Notes: generated from the sequence alone by a model not told the origin. A DNA stretch of 18,434 nt from CAZEQD01 sp964514305 (GCA_964514305.1 CAZEQD010000040.1:1-18434), one strand, 5' to 3'; counted from the first letter of the stretch, positions 7,596-14,684 are shown. A program made the numbers and translations.

Positions 7596-8501
7596 CTAAC
7601 CCTTCTTAAACCAGTTGTTGGTTGTTCCAAATTTAGATCTAAGAACACTGCCCCAGCCAATTATACTCATCACCAGTAAAAATAAAGAGCCAAGGATAGG
7701 GATGAATCCTACAAACTCCACCAGAATAAGGCCTAAAATAACAGCTACCAGGGACGAAGGATTTTTGGACCCAAAAGCGCGGGCCAGGCTGTCACCAAAA
7801 AAGTAAAAAACAGTCACCCGACCGAATATTTTGATGATTACCCCGATCAGAATTAGAGCCAGCAGAAAAGGAATGCCAATTAAAATCAAACTTAAAAAGG
7901 CAGAAAAAATGGTGAGACCAGTAAAAATAATGATAGCTAAGAGGCCAATGCCGAAAGTTGACCAGAAAGATTTTCTGATTTGAGCCGAAGCCAGAGCTAA
8001 TTGACGGGGGAAAATAGCAGCCAGAACCAAAGCCAGAATAAACCAAATGAAAACAGCTATTAGCTTAATGATGATGAGGATAGGAATAAAAGGAGCAAAG
8101 CTGAGGCCGCTCAAAATACCCAGCACATCCTTGAGGGATTCGACTTTAAAATAGATGGTATCCCCTTTAATAGTTGTTCCTGGTTCTTTAAGCAGGCTTC
8201 CTCCCAGAGCAACGACATCACCTTTGATTATAGCTGTAGATTTTAGGGTAATAGGAGAGCCTATGCCTAAAACTACTTCTCCAACTTCACCCTCGATGGT
8301 AATCGAGCCTCCAATAGCTACCACACTTTCTTTGACTTTGCCTTTGATCAGGACGTCTCCGCCTAAGGCGATAACATTTTTCTGGACTTCATCTTCAGCT
8401 ACATATACATCTTTTTGAATGACAAAACTCTGGCCCCAGAGGGAAGTAAAGCCGACTAAGGTAATCGAGATTAGAATTAATAATATCTTTTTATGTTTCA
8501 T
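7596..8501 (-). CDS. Secreted beta-repeat (bactofilin-like) multi-TM protein
   Basis: 301 residues. An N-terminal signal peptide (about 1-24, ending near LWGQS) is followed by a repeat region (about 29-118). There, a hydrophobic/Gly pattern recurs every ~16-18 residues (VIALGGDVLIKGKV, VVAIGGSITIEGEV, VVLGIGSPITLKST, VVALGGSLLKEPG, TTIKGD). This resembles the right-handed beta-helix of polymer-forming bactofilins, but here it is exported. The C-terminal half has about five TM segments (about 139-163, 183-204, 205-228, 250-270, 272-285). The gene overlaps the anti-sigma gene by ATGA, with GGAG about 8 nt upstream of the start, so it is translationally coupled to the sigma/anti-sigma pair. A role as sensor, effector or membrane stabiliser in that pathway is inference. 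No enzyme motif is visible. Confidence 0.8.
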   Translation of the reverse strand: MKHKKILLILISITLVGFTSLWGQSFVIQKDVYVAEDEVQKNVIALGGDVLIKGKVKESVVAIGGSITIEGEVGEVVLGIGSPITLKSTAIIKGDVVALGGSLLKEPGTTIKGDTIYFKVESLKDVLGILSGLSFAPFIPILIIIKLIAVFIWFILALVLAAIFPRQLALASAQIRKSFWSTFGIGLLAIIIFTGLTIFSAFLSLILIGIPFLLALILIGVIIKIFGRVTVFYFFGDSLARAFGSKNPSSLVAVILGLILVEFVGFIPILGSLFLLVMSIIGWGSVLRSKFGTTNNWFKKG

Positions 8502-9076
8502 GCTTTTTCTCCAGTCAATAATTTCTTTTTTATTCCCAAATACAAAGAGGTAAATAGAATAAAAGCCAGGAGAAACAGGATGAGTTGTCCTTCAGGGCCT
8601 ATTATTTTCATAAAACGGGTTAGACTATTTATCAAAAAGATGATGAATTGAATAGAAATTTTTCCCAGGAGCAGAGCCAGTTTAGCACTTTTTATCAAAA
8701 AGAGGGAAGTTTTTTTCAGAACATCCAGGCCTACATGAGCTGAATTGGTTAGAAGACTGACCAAGTTTTTCTCAGTAAATATAAAATAAAGAGTAAAGAT
8801 CAGAATAAGAAACAGGAAGCCTGTAGTTGTGGCTGTCAGCCAAAGCCAAGGTTTAGTTTTTGCTGGAAATATTCGAGCCATTACCTGACTGCTAAAGCCA
8901 CGAGGAGTTTCAAGAAGAGGAAGACTCTGGCAAGCCTCCTGCAATATTTTTCTTTCGGCCACAGCCTCCTGGCATTTTGAACAAGAGGCCAGGTGTATTT
9001 CTATTTTTTTGATTTCAGAAGGAGACAACTGCTTTTCGAGGTAAAGATATATTTGATCAGGATAAAGACAGTTCAT
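8498..9076 (-). CDS. Zinc-finger (zf-HC2) membrane anti-sigma factor
   Basis: 192 residues. The N-terminus is an anti-sigma zinc-binding domain: Cys3, then His28-x3-Cys32-x2-Cys35 (HLASCSKC), the ZAS/zf-HC2 pattern that wraps the cognate ECF sigma factor and holds it at the membrane. One clear TM segment is at about 77-100 and another at about 164-181, with a hydrophobic, possibly membrane-lying helix at about 120-150. This is more membrane-embedded than the classic single-pass RseA-type. It overlaps the sigma gene start-to-stop by ATGA at 9073-9076 and the downstream gene by ATGA at 8498-8501, so the three proteins should be made in fixed ratios. What signal releases the sigma factor is not visible. 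Confidence 0.88.
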   Translation of the reverse strand: MNCLYPDQIYLYLEKQLSPSEIKKIEIHLASCSKCQEAVAERKILQEACQSLPLLETPRGFSSQVMARIFPAKTKPWLWLTATTTGFLFLILIFTLYFIFTEKNLVSLLTNSAHVGLDVLKKTSLFLIKSAKLALLLGKISIQFIIFLINSLTRFMKIIGPEGQLILFLLAFILFTSLYLGIKKKLLTGEKA

Positions 9077-9636
9077 ATTCTTTCCCTGAGAAGCTGGCGG
9101 ATTAATTCTTTGGCTTGAAAGACTTTATTTTTGACTGTGCCTACTGGTAAATTCTTTATTTCAGCTATCTCCTCATAGGTAAAATCATTGACGTGCCTTA
9201 GAACAAACAGTTCTCTCAGTAAAGGAGGAATTTTTTCCAGAGTGGTTAGGATTCTTTCTCTAAGTTGAGCTAATTCAAATTTTTTAGCTATAGATGGCTC
9301 GCGGTCAGGAACTTCTCCAGCCATTGGCCTTTGGCCTGATTCTAAGGGCAGGTCGAGAGAAAAAGCTTTGATTTTTTTCTTTCGCCAGTAGTCAATAATC
9401 AAATTGGAAGCTATTTTAAACAACCAGGTGCGGAACTTATACCGAGGGTTAAAAGATGAAAGAGAAGCATAGGTTTTGATGAAAACTTCTTGAGTGAAAT
9501 CAAGAGCAAGCTCTCTCTGACCGACTAGGCGGCCAATATAATTGAATAGCGGCTGTTGGTATTTTTGAATAATCATTTCAAAAGCCCTTTTTTCTCCCCT
9601 GAGTGTCCTTTCAATTAATTTGTTATCTTCATTCAT
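9073..9636 (-). CDS. ECF-type RNA polymerase sigma factor
   Basis: 187 residues with region 2 (about 20-87; AFEMIIQKYQQPLFNYI, DFTQEVFIKTYASLSSF, FRTWLFKIASNLIIDYWRK) and region 4 (about 125-182; LRELFVLRHVNDFTYEEIAEI and VGTVKNKVFQAKELI, a helix-turn-helix for the -35 element). Region 3 is absent, as expected for the ECF class. It directs RNA polymerase to its own regulon when freed from the anti-sigma factor encoded next. The start ATG at 9636 is preceded by a 6-bp hairpin whose loop (AGGAA) is the likely Shine-Dalgarno site. An ECF-like promoter candidate is 28 bp upstream, consistent with autoregulation. The gene lies 53 bp after lolA on the same strand. Confidence 0.93.
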   Translation of the reverse strand: MNEDNKLIERTLRGEKRAFEMIIQKYQQPLFNYIGRLVGQRELALDFTQEVFIKTYASLSSFNPRYKFRTWLFKIASNLIIDYWRKKKIKAFSLDLPLESGQRPMAGEVPDREPSIAKKFELAQLRERILTTLEKIPPLLRELFVLRHVNDFTYEEIAEIKNLPVGTVKNKVFQAKELIRQLLRERI

Positions 9637-9637
9637 G

Positions 9638-9654
9638 GAGGACTTCCTGTCCTC
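9638..9654 (-). promoter_or_regulatory. Hairpin with the sigma-gene Shine-Dalgarno in its loop
   Basis: On the - strand, GAGGAC, loop AGGAA, GTCCTC form a perfect 6-bp stem ending 1 nt before the ATG of the sigma gene. The loop holds the AGGA ribosome-binding sequence at normal spacing. It could modulate translation of the sigma factor; it is also simply a short GC-rich inverted repeat. Confidence 0.4.
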
Positions 9655-9663
9655 AAGGGTTTA

Positions 9664-9689
9664 TACGAAAAAAGGGAAAAATGGTTTTG
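9664..9689 (-). promoter_or_regulatory. Candidate ECF-sigma autoregulatory promoter
   Basis: Read on the - strand: CAAAAC (9684-9689), a 16-bp T-rich spacer, CGTA (9664-9667). This matches the layout of ECF promoters such as Bacillus SigW (TGAAAC-N16-CGTA), with the AAAC and CGTA cores intact. It lies in the 53-bp gap between lolA and the sigma gene. The homopolymeric spacer is also typical of ECF promoters. The sequence also contains TATAAA overlapping CGTA, so a housekeeping promoter is an alternative. Confidence 0.4.
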
Positions 9690-10328
9690 CTAATTGATTT
9701 GATTTTCTATTATTTCTACATCAGGGGGGAGTTTCAATTCAAAAATCTTTTTTCCTAAATCTCTGTTGATTTTTATCTTTGAAAATATAAATTCTGTTTT
9801 ATTGCCGGCCCAATCAAGAAAGATAATTTTGTGGATGAGCCAATCCCTGCGGTCAATTTCTAAAAGGATAAAAGTGTAATCAGTTTCCTCCTTAGGTGTG
9901 AGTTTGAGCTGGATAGCCTTTGAATTATCAGAAGGAAAAGAGCTGAACTCAACTTTATAATTATCTATAATTCTGCCTTTACCTGAAAGTAGAGTCACAA
10001 TTTCTGATTTATGGGCTTCCTGGGCAAGAGAACTGCGGATCAACTGGTTGTCTTCAGGGATATAAAATTCGAAAGTTCCTTGTTTATAAAGAAATATTTT
10101 CTTTTCTGGCTCTTTGTATTCCCACTTCATTAAATCTGGTCGTTGGAAATAGAAATTACCTTTTTCGTGGAGGGGAGTTGAGATAGATGATGAATAATAT
10201 AGTTGCTCGAATTTTGCCTGCAGAGTATGGATAGATTTGAGTTTGTTTTCAGCTTGGAGAGCTGCTTCTTGAGGGGTGAAAGAGAAGCTAAGAAGAGGCA
10301 GTATTAGCAACCAGAGCAAACGCTTCAT
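9690..10328 (-). CDS. lolA: Outer-membrane lipoprotein carrier LolA family protein
   Basis: LolA carries lipoproteins across the periplasm to the outer membrane. The 212-residue protein has a signal peptide (MKRLLWLLILPLLSFSFT) and the family core: KLKSIHTLQAKFEQ, then GNFYFQRPDLMKWEYKEPEKK, the lFYKQGTFEFYIPEDNQL strand pair, and a C-terminal IFELKLPPDVEII. I take ATG 10328 as start. The frame stays open for another 73 codons upstream, but that part runs through a repeat element and encodes no signal peptide at its N-terminus. A TGGTATAAT box ends 7 nt before this ATG, implying a leaderless mRNA. It sits directly upstream of the ECF sigma operon, which fits an envelope-stress context. Confidence 0.88.
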   Translation of the reverse strand: MKRLLWLLILPLLSFSFTPQEAALQAENKLKSIHTLQAKFEQLYYSSSISTPLHEKGNFYFQRPDLMKWEYKEPEKKIFLYKQGTFEFYIPEDNQLIRSSLAQEAHKSEIVTLLSGKGRIIDNYKVEFSSFPSDNSKAIQLKLTPKEETDYTFILLEIDRRDWLIHKIIFLDWAGNKTEFIFSKIKINRDLGKKIFELKLPPDVEIIENQIN

Positions 10329-10335
10329 GTCCAGC

Positions 10336-10344
10336 ATTATACCA
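10336..10344 (-). promoter_or_regulatory. Extended -10 promoter of lolA
   Basis: On the - strand: TGG followed by a perfect TATAAT (10336-10341), 7 nt before the ATG at 10328. No good -35 hexamer is seen (best TACAAT at 18 bp), but an extended -10 (TGn) can compensate. No Shine-Dalgarno sequence lies before the start, so a leaderless transcript is predicted. Confidence 0.6.
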
Positions 10345-10385
10345 TATAAAAGACTCCACATTGTAGGACTCGATATATCCTCATT

Positions 10386-10545
10386 GGGCTTTTTGCTCAG
10401 CAGACCCTTAATAATTATTGTAGGGACCGCTGTGCCTAGTAGACCGTAAACCGGAAGTCGTGAGCTGTAAGGATTGCTGTCCATAGAAAAAGTAAAGAGT
10501 AAGGAGTTAGGAGTAAGGTATAGGCTCTGCTGTCCTCTGCAGACC
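10386..10545. repeat. Repeat cluster A: three palindromic units plus heptamer array
   Basis: Unit A1 is 10386-10407 (GGGCTTTTTG, then CTCAGCAGACCC). A2 is 10421-10446 (TAGGGACCGCTGTGCC, then TAGTAGACCG). A3 is 10521-10545 (TAGGCTCTGCTGTCC, then TCTGCAGACC). Just before A3 are four heptamers: GTAAAGA, GTAAGGA, GTTAGGA, GTAAGGT (10492-10519). The cluster fills most of the lolA/symporter intergenic gap and explains the spurious upstream extension of the lolA frame. Same family as clusters B to E. Confidence 0.7.
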
Positions 10546-10580
10546 ATTTTATCAATTTTACTCCCTTAACTATTTTAAAT

Positions 10581-10609
10581 TTGATAACCTCAGGGCATTT
10601 TGTTATAAA
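10581..10609 (+). promoter_or_regulatory. Promoter of the sodium:solute symporter gene
   Basis: TTGATA (10581-10586), a 17-bp spacer and TATAAA (10604-10609), with an extended TG at 10601-10602. Only 7 nt separate the -10 box from the ATG at 10617, and no Shine-Dalgarno site is present: a leaderless mRNA is predicted. Confidence 0.7.
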
Positions 10610-10616
10610 ATCCTAG

Positions 10617-12017
10617 ATGCATTCGATTTTACTACTTTGTCTTTTGCTTTATATCCTTCTTCTGCTTTTCCTTAGCCTTTTCTTTTCCAAGAAGATGGCC
10701 AGCCTTGAGGATTTTTTCCTAGCATCCAGGCGCCTGCCAGCTTTGTTAGTCTATTCTTCTCTGGTAGCTTCCTGGCTGGGAGCAACTTCGATTCTGGTTT
10801 CTACTGACGAAGCTTATAAACATGGTGTTAGTTCGTTCTGGGTGATGGGAGCCCCAGCCGTCCTGACCGTGATTATCTTTGCTTTCTTTTTAACCCCGGC
10901 TATCAGGCGCCAAGCTATTTTGAGTTTGCCTGACTTGGTAGAGCTGCGGTATGGGAAAGGAGTCCGTCACTTAGCCTCGCTTTTAATCATTTGGTATATG
11001 GTTCTTTTGGCTTCTTCTCAAATGGTAGCCATCGGAAATTTTCTGAAATCGCTGCTAGCAACTTCTTATTTTGAGGGGCTAATTCTAGGTACGACAATTG
11101 TCCTCCTTTATTCAGCTTTAGGAGGGTTTTTTTCAGTGGCTTTGACTGATAGCCTCCAGTTTTTTCTCTTATTCCTGGGAATTGGAAGTCTTTTCTTTTT
11201 TCTCTTTAGCCCTTCTTCTCTTAGTCAGCTAGCTCATCTCAGCTCCCAAATCGGCAAGTCGAATTATTTTAATTTTTTCTTTAATTTTAAAGAGAACATA
11301 TTGATGGTAACCTCTTTTACTCTGGCCTGGATTATTTCTCCCATTGCTTGGCAGAGGATCCAGGCTGCCCGCACCGCCAAAGCAGCCAGAGCTTCTCTGT
11401 TTTTTTCTTCTGGGACATTTTTTCTTGTCTATGGGATTTTGGTTTTGGTGGGGATGCTTTCTCTCCCCCTTTTTCCCTCAGCCGCGGCTGAAGGCCCTCT
11501 CCTAGCTAAGATTATTTCTTTACCCTTAGCCGGCTGGTTGAGTGGACTTTTATTTGTAGCTATAGTGGCCGCTATCATGTCGACTATGGATACAGCTATC
11601 AATACCGGCGCTCTATCCCTCGTCCAGGATGTTTATCAACAGATTTTTCCTTCTGTTCCTCAAGCAAAAATTATCCTGGTCAGCAGATGGTCAACTCTTC
11701 TAGTAGGTATAGCGGCTTTTTTAGTAGCCACAAAATTTCAGAGCATTTTAAAAACATTAGGACTTTCCTCTGAAATTATGGCCGAAGGCTTGTTTGTTCC
11801 GGGCATAGCCATGCTTTTTCTTCGTAGAAAGTTAGTTTGGGCTGGATTTTTGAGCCTAAGTTTAGGGGGAGGATTTTCTGTTCTCAGTTTTTTGAGCCAT
11901 ATCAAGGCGTTGCCTTTTCATCTTCCTGGCTGGCCCTATTCTGTTCCCTACGGAATGGGTCTATGTCTGGTCGGATTTGGCTTAGGTTTTATTTTGGATA
12001 AATATACTGGGGCTTAA
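10617..12017 (+). CDS. Sodium:solute symporter (SSS family)
   Basis: 466 residues with about 12-13 TM segments, almost nothing soluble. SSS-family features include the N-terminal EDFFLASRRLPA with SLVASWLGATS in the next helix, LPDLVELRYG (104-113), GGFFSVALTDSLQFF (169-183, the family signature around the T-D-x-x-Q motif) and AAIMSTMDTAINTGALSLVQDVY (318-340), which holds the conserved small-hydroxyl residues of the Na2 site. These proteins move sugars, amino acids, organic acids or similar solutes with Na+; the substrate cannot be told from sequence alone. The gene stands alone, divergent from lolA and flanked on both sides by repeat clusters, with its own promoter placing the start codon at or next to +1. 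Confidence 0.9.
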   Translation: MHSILLLCLLLYILLLLFLSLFFSKKMASLEDFFLASRRLPALLVYSSLVASWLGATSILVSTDEAYKHGVSSFWVMGAPAVLTVIIFAFFLTPAIRRQAILSLPDLVELRYGKGVRHLASLLIIWYMVLLASSQMVAIGNFLKSLLATSYFEGLILGTTIVLLYSALGGFFSVALTDSLQFFLLFLGIGSLFFFLFSPSSLSQLAHLSSQIGKSNYFNFFFNFKENILMVTSFTLAWIISPIAWQRIQAARTAKAARASLFFSSGTFFLVYGILVLVGMLSLPLFPSAAAEGPLLAKIISLPLAGWLSGLLFVAIVAAIMSTMDTAINTGALSLVQDVYQQIFPSVPQAKIILVSRWSTLLVGIAAFLVATKFQSILKTLGLSSEIMAEGLFVPGIAMLFLRRKLVWAGFLSLSLGGGFSVLSFLSHIKALPFHLPGWPYSVPYGMGLCLVGFGLGFILDKYTGA

Positions 12018-12053
12018 TTAATGTAAATAATTCTATTAACCAACATCGCCTCT

Positions 12054-12174
12054 AGGGACCGCTCTCCGGGCGGTCCGTCACAAAAAACGATTAACTATTG
12101 GTGATTTGGCAAATATAACAGCCCGCTGAGGGCAGCGGGCCCTGCAAATTTACTCCTCACTCCTTACTCTTTAC
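12054..12174. repeat. Repeat cluster B: two palindromes plus heptamer array
   Basis: Unit B1 (about 12054-12078) has a perfect 7-bp stem, GGACCGC (12056-12062) with GCGGTCC (12070-12076). Unit B2 has a perfect 8-bp stem, GCCCGCTG (12121-12128) with CAGCGGGC (12133-12140), loop AGGG. Heptamers on the - strand follow: GTAAAGA, GTAAGGA, GTGAGGA and GTAAATT (12147-12174). Lying just after the symporter stop, these hairpins could also stop transcription, though no T-tract follows them. Confidence 0.75.
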
Positions 12175-12203
12175 TTTCCACATTTTCCACTTCCCCTTTA
12201 TGC

Positions 12204-12232
12204 TTTACGGTTGAATCTAATTTTTATATGAT
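12204..12232 (+). promoter_or_regulatory. Promoter of the DUF374 acyltransferase gene
   Basis: TTTACG (12204-12209, 4 of 6), a 17-bp spacer and TATGAT (12227-12232, 5 of 6). The -10 box ends 8 nt before ATG 12241 and no Shine-Dalgarno site is present, again predicting a leaderless mRNA. An alternative pairing (TTGAAT 12211-12216 with GATAAC) would start transcription inside the gene and is less likely. Confidence 0.5.
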
Positions 12233-12240
12233 GATAACCG

Positions 12241-12894
12241 ATGTCTATTTTAGAAAAAATACGCTGGAACCTGGTAGGCAGGCTAGGCAGGATTATTTTA
12301 TGGTTGTGGACAAAATCATGCCGGATGACTGTTTTAGGAAAAGAGGAATATCAGAAATTAAGAAATCAGGGCCGCGCTGTAATTTTCCTTGTCTGGCATG
12401 GGCGTATTTTTCTAGTCCCTTATTTTTTTCGGAAAAGAGGAATAAGGCCCTTGGTCAGCCCCAGCCAGGACGGTGAGATTGCGGCCAGGATTATGTCGGG
12501 ATGGGGCTATCGCTTGATAAGAGGTTCGAGCTCCCATGTTATCATTAAGGCCTGGAACCAGATGAAAGAAACTTTGGGTCAGGGTGGAGAAGTGATAATT
12601 GTTCCTGACGGACCTCGGGGGCCCAATCGCCAGCTGAAACTAGGGGGAATCAAACTGGCTCAAGAAACAGGGGCTTACCTTGTTCCTTTTACTTTTTCGG
12701 CCTCAAAAAAGAAATTCCTGCACAGCTGGGATCAATTTTTGATGTTTCCTCCTTTTTCCAAGGTAGTAGCTATTTATGGACAGCCGCTGTTAGTTAACCC
12801 TTCTCTCAAAGAAAATGAACTTGATAAGGAAAGACAGAGAATTCAGGATTTAATGATTGACTTGGAGCAAAAGGCAGATAAATATTTTGATTAA
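12241..12894 (+). CDS. Lysophospholipid acyltransferase-like protein (DUF374)
   Basis: 217 residues of the LPLAT superfamily, DUF374 group. Motifs are FLVWHGRIFLVPYF (WHGR at 52-55, in place of the classic HX4D), SPSQDGEIAARI (SQDGE 75-79), GYRLIRGSSS (RGS 94-96) and VPDGPRGPNRQLKLGGIKLAQ (PDGPRGP 122-128). It ends with a VAIYGQPLLV strand. Family members occur in diderm bacteria, often beside lipid A/Kdo genes, and probably transfer an acyl chain to a lipid or lipopolysaccharide precursor at the inner membrane; the actual acceptor is not known. N-terminal hydrophobic stretch (about 9-24) may anchor it. ATG 12241 gives the natural N-terminus; the overlapping frame starting at 12228 is a shadow. 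Confidence 0.9.
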   Translation: MSILEKIRWNLVGRLGRIILWLWTKSCRMTVLGKEEYQKLRNQGRAVIFLVWHGRIFLVPYFFRKRGIRPLVSPSQDGEIAARIMSGWGYRLIRGSSSHVIIKAWNQMKETLGQGGEVIIVPDGPRGPNRQLKLGGIKLAQETGAYLVPFTFSASKKKFLHSWDQFLMFPPFSKVVAIYGQPLLVNPSLKENELDKERQRIQDLMIDLEQKADKYFD

Positions 12895-12904
12895 AGATTT
12901 AATC
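12889..12904. repeat. AT-rich perfect palindrome between DUF374 and TPR genes
   Basis: GATTAAA (12889-12895) and TTTAATC (12898-12904) with a 2-nt centre. It spans the acyltransferase stop codon and ends just before the -35 region of the next gene, so it could be an operator. Short AT-rich palindromes also arise by chance. Confidence 0.3.
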
Positions 12905-12907
12905 TAA

Positions 12908-12936
12908 TTGTTCTTGACCAAGATTTATGCTATAAC
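12908..12936 (+). promoter_or_regulatory. Extended -10 promoter of the second TPR gene
   Basis: TGC then TATAAC (12931-12936), with TTGTTC (12908-12913) at 17 bp. The predicted start near 12943 gives a leader of about 18 nt that keeps AGGAG (12950-12954), unlike the leaderless genes nearby. Confidence 0.5.
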
Positions 12937-12960
12937 TACAGGCAAAAAAAGGAGATGTTG

Positions 12961-13716
12961 ATGCGGCCAAGATTAGTCATTTTTGTTTTAGCAATTTTTT
13001 GTTTGTCCTTTTTTGTTTACGGCGAACAGCCAGAGGATCTAATTGCCCAGGGTGATCAGCTTTATTTGCAGATGAAAGATATGGCCACAGCCCAGGAAGC
13101 CCTGGCTAAGTACAGAGAAGCGCTTTCCCAGGCAGAAGACAAATATGAGGTTTACTGGAGAATAGCCAGGATTCTCTATTATATCGGAGATCATACACCC
13201 AGTAAAAAAGAAAAAAAGACAATATTTTCACAGGGGATATATTATGCCAAGAAAGCAGTAGAACTGGAGCCCGAGAAACCAGATGGCCATTACTGGCTGG
13301 GAGTAAATTACGGAGTGTATGGGGAAATAAGAGGGGTATTGAAGAGTTTATCTTTGGTTAAGCCTATAAAAAAAGAGATGAACAAGGTAATTGAAATTGA
13401 TCGCAGCTATGAAGATGGAGGTCCAGATAGAGTGTTGGGCAGGGTCTATTTCAAGCTGCCCGGTTTTGCTGGAGGCAGTAAGGATAAATCTCTTGAACAC
13501 TTACTGAAATCCAAAGAGCTCGGACCTAACGATGGCTTAACACGGCTTTATTTAGCCGACACTTACCGGGCCATGAAGAAAATAGATAAAGCTAGAGAAG
13601 AACTAAACTTTATTCTCAATATGGAACCTGATCCCCGCTGGATTGTAGGACTTAAAAAGTGTCAGGAAGAAGCAAAAAAGATGCTTCAGAGGAAGGAATT
13701 CCGTTCTAAAAAGTAA
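12961..13716 (+). CDS. Exported TPR protein, TatT-like
   Basis: 251 residues with a signal peptide (MRPRLVIFVLAIFCLSFFVYG, cleavage near 21-23). TPR-type helices follow: about 24-57, 63-105 (AVELEPEKPDGHYWLGVNYG), 174-206 (SLEHLLKSKELGPN...LADTYRAM) and 209-225. The block GGPDRVLGRVYFKLPGFAGG (153-172) resembles the conserved centre of TatT/TRAP-associated T-component proteins of Treponema type. No TRAP transporter genes are near, so a link to solute transport is unproven. I choose ATG 12961, which has AGGAG at 6-nt spacing; an ATG at 12955 abuts that site. It converges on the AMMECR1-family gene with 36 bp between, where only a weak CCAG/CTGG stem is visible. Confidence 0.8.
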   Translation: MRPRLVIFVLAIFCLSFFVYGEQPEDLIAQGDQLYLQMKDMATAQEALAKYREALSQAEDKYEVYWRIARILYYIGDHTPSKKEKKTIFSQGIYYAKKAVELEPEKPDGHYWLGVNYGVYGEIRGVLKSLSLVKPIKKEMNKVIEIDRSYEDGGPDRVLGRVYFKLPGFAGGSKDKSLEHLLKSKELGPNDGLTRLYLADTYRAMKKIDKAREELNFILNMEPDPRWIVGLKKCQEEAKKMLQRKEFRSKK

Positions 13717-13752
13717 ATCCTTGCCAGGAATCATATTTTCTGGAAGGGAATA

Positions 13753-14298
13753 TCATTCAGAAAAAACCTGAGCTGTGAAAATTTCTATCCGGGCTCCTTT
13801 TTTCCATTCATCTTCTTTAAGGCCGGCCTTTAAACAGCCGTGCTTTAAATAGGTTTCCAAGTCCCAATTCCACTCTACTGGCACCTGAGGAAGAAGAAGG
13901 CCTTTATTAAAGCCTTTAGAGATTATAAGGCCATGTTTGCCTACTATGATTTCATTAATGTTTTTTACCGGATGGGACAGGGATAAGACTGAGATTTCTA
14001 TCTTTGTTTGCTCTAATTCCTCAAGAGTTAGAGGCTGAAAACGGAAATCTTGAGTAGCAGCAGCGATGGCGGCTTCAATAATGGTTTCCACCAGAGTTTT
14101 ATATGGAAGAGGATAGCCAATACAACCTCGAAGCTGGTCATTAACTTTTAGAGTGACAAAGGCCCCTCTTTTTTCTTGGAGAATTTTATCTTTAGTTTCA
14201 ACTTGAAGAGTAGCTCCCTTCTCCAGATAATGCTTGATAGCTTTTCTGGCTAAATTGAGAAGAAATTGTTGCTGATCCTTATTTAAGAGGTTGACCAT
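13753..14298 (-). CDS. amrA: AMMECR1-family protein (AmmeMemoRadiSam protein A)
   Basis: 181 residues covering the whole AMMECR1 domain. Conserved parts are GAFVTLKVNDQLRGCIGYPLP (45-65, with the invariant LRGCIG at 56-61), AAATQDFRFQPLTLEELEQTKIEISVLS, VGKHGLIIS-x-G, and LLLPQVPVEWNWDLETYLKHGCLKAGL. This family is widespread in archaea and bacteria, usually beside a MEMO1-like protein and a radical SAM enzyme (together 'AmmeMemoRadiSam'), with a chemistry still unclear. In this window neither partner is present. Instead the gene starts 2 nt after a small JAB-like gene, with TGAGG as ribosome-binding site inside that gene's end, so the two are co-translated. Domain assignment is secure, role uncertain. 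Confidence 0.92.
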   Translation of the reverse strand: MVNLLNKDQQQFLLNLARKAIKHYLEKGATLQVETKDKILQEKRGAFVTLKVNDQLRGCIGYPLPYKTLVETIIEAAIAAATQDFRFQPLTLEELEQTKIEISVLSLSHPVKNINEIIVGKHGLIISKGFNKGLLLPQVPVEWNWDLETYLKHGCLKAGLKEDEWKKGARIEIFTAQVFSE

Positions 14299-14300
14299 TG

Positions 14301-14684
14301 CTAAAGCCTCAAGTTAATTGGAGACAGGAAAAATTTATCTTTATACTCTATCAAAAAAGATTTAATTCTTAATTTAGCTGGATTCTTAAAATTAAGCTCC
14401 AGAAAGAGCTTGCCACAGGCAAAAGGAGCCAATATTTTATCTATTTTTCTAGGGCTTAGATTATATCCCCAAAAGCCTATTAATTTGTTTTTAAAAGTAT
14501 CGTCTAATTCGAAAAACTTCTGAGGTAAAAAGTTAAAAAGATGAGGTAAAAGGTAAACTCTCTCAACGAAATACCGAGATCCAATTTGGTGGCCGATAAT
14601 TAACCCTTCCCCTGATTGGCGGCTGGGAATTAGAGTCAAAGCTGTTAAAAGCCGATGAGCTTCAACGGAAAGATAGGCATCCAT
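14301..14684 (-). CDS. Small JAB/MPN-like protein without JAMM zinc ligands
   Basis: 127 residues, no firm family. The first half resembles a JAB/MPN fold: an N-terminal helix, then EGLIIGHQIGSRYFVERVYLLP (26-47; compare ExxGxLxG and the following strand in JAMM proteases). It continues with KLIGFWGYNLSPRKIDKILAP (67-87) where true JAMM enzymes have G-x-x-HSHP...SxxD. Here the two histidines are replaced (GFWGYN, 70-75), although Asp82 could match the last ligand position. If the fold is right, it is a non-catalytic relative. The C-terminus (KLFLELNFK...LRIKSFLIEY) looks like further beta strands. The gene heads a two-gene unit with the AMMECR1 gene. A TGATATAAT box ends 8 nt before ATG 14684. 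Fold call is inference from short similarity. Confidence 0.55.
   Translation of the reverse strand: MDAYLSVEAHRLLTALTLIPSRQSGEGLIIGHQIGSRYFVERVYLLPHLFNFLPQKFFELDDTFKNKLIGFWGYNLSPRKIDKILAPFACGKLFLELNFKNPAKLRIKSFLIEYKDKFFLSPINLRL

Noticed and set aside
12228..12476. Overlapping 82-codon frame on the + strand starting 13 nt before the DUF374 gene
   Set aside because: It runs out of frame through the acyltransferase, whose WHGR, SQDGE and PDGPRGP motifs are all in the other frame; its product has no recognisable domain.
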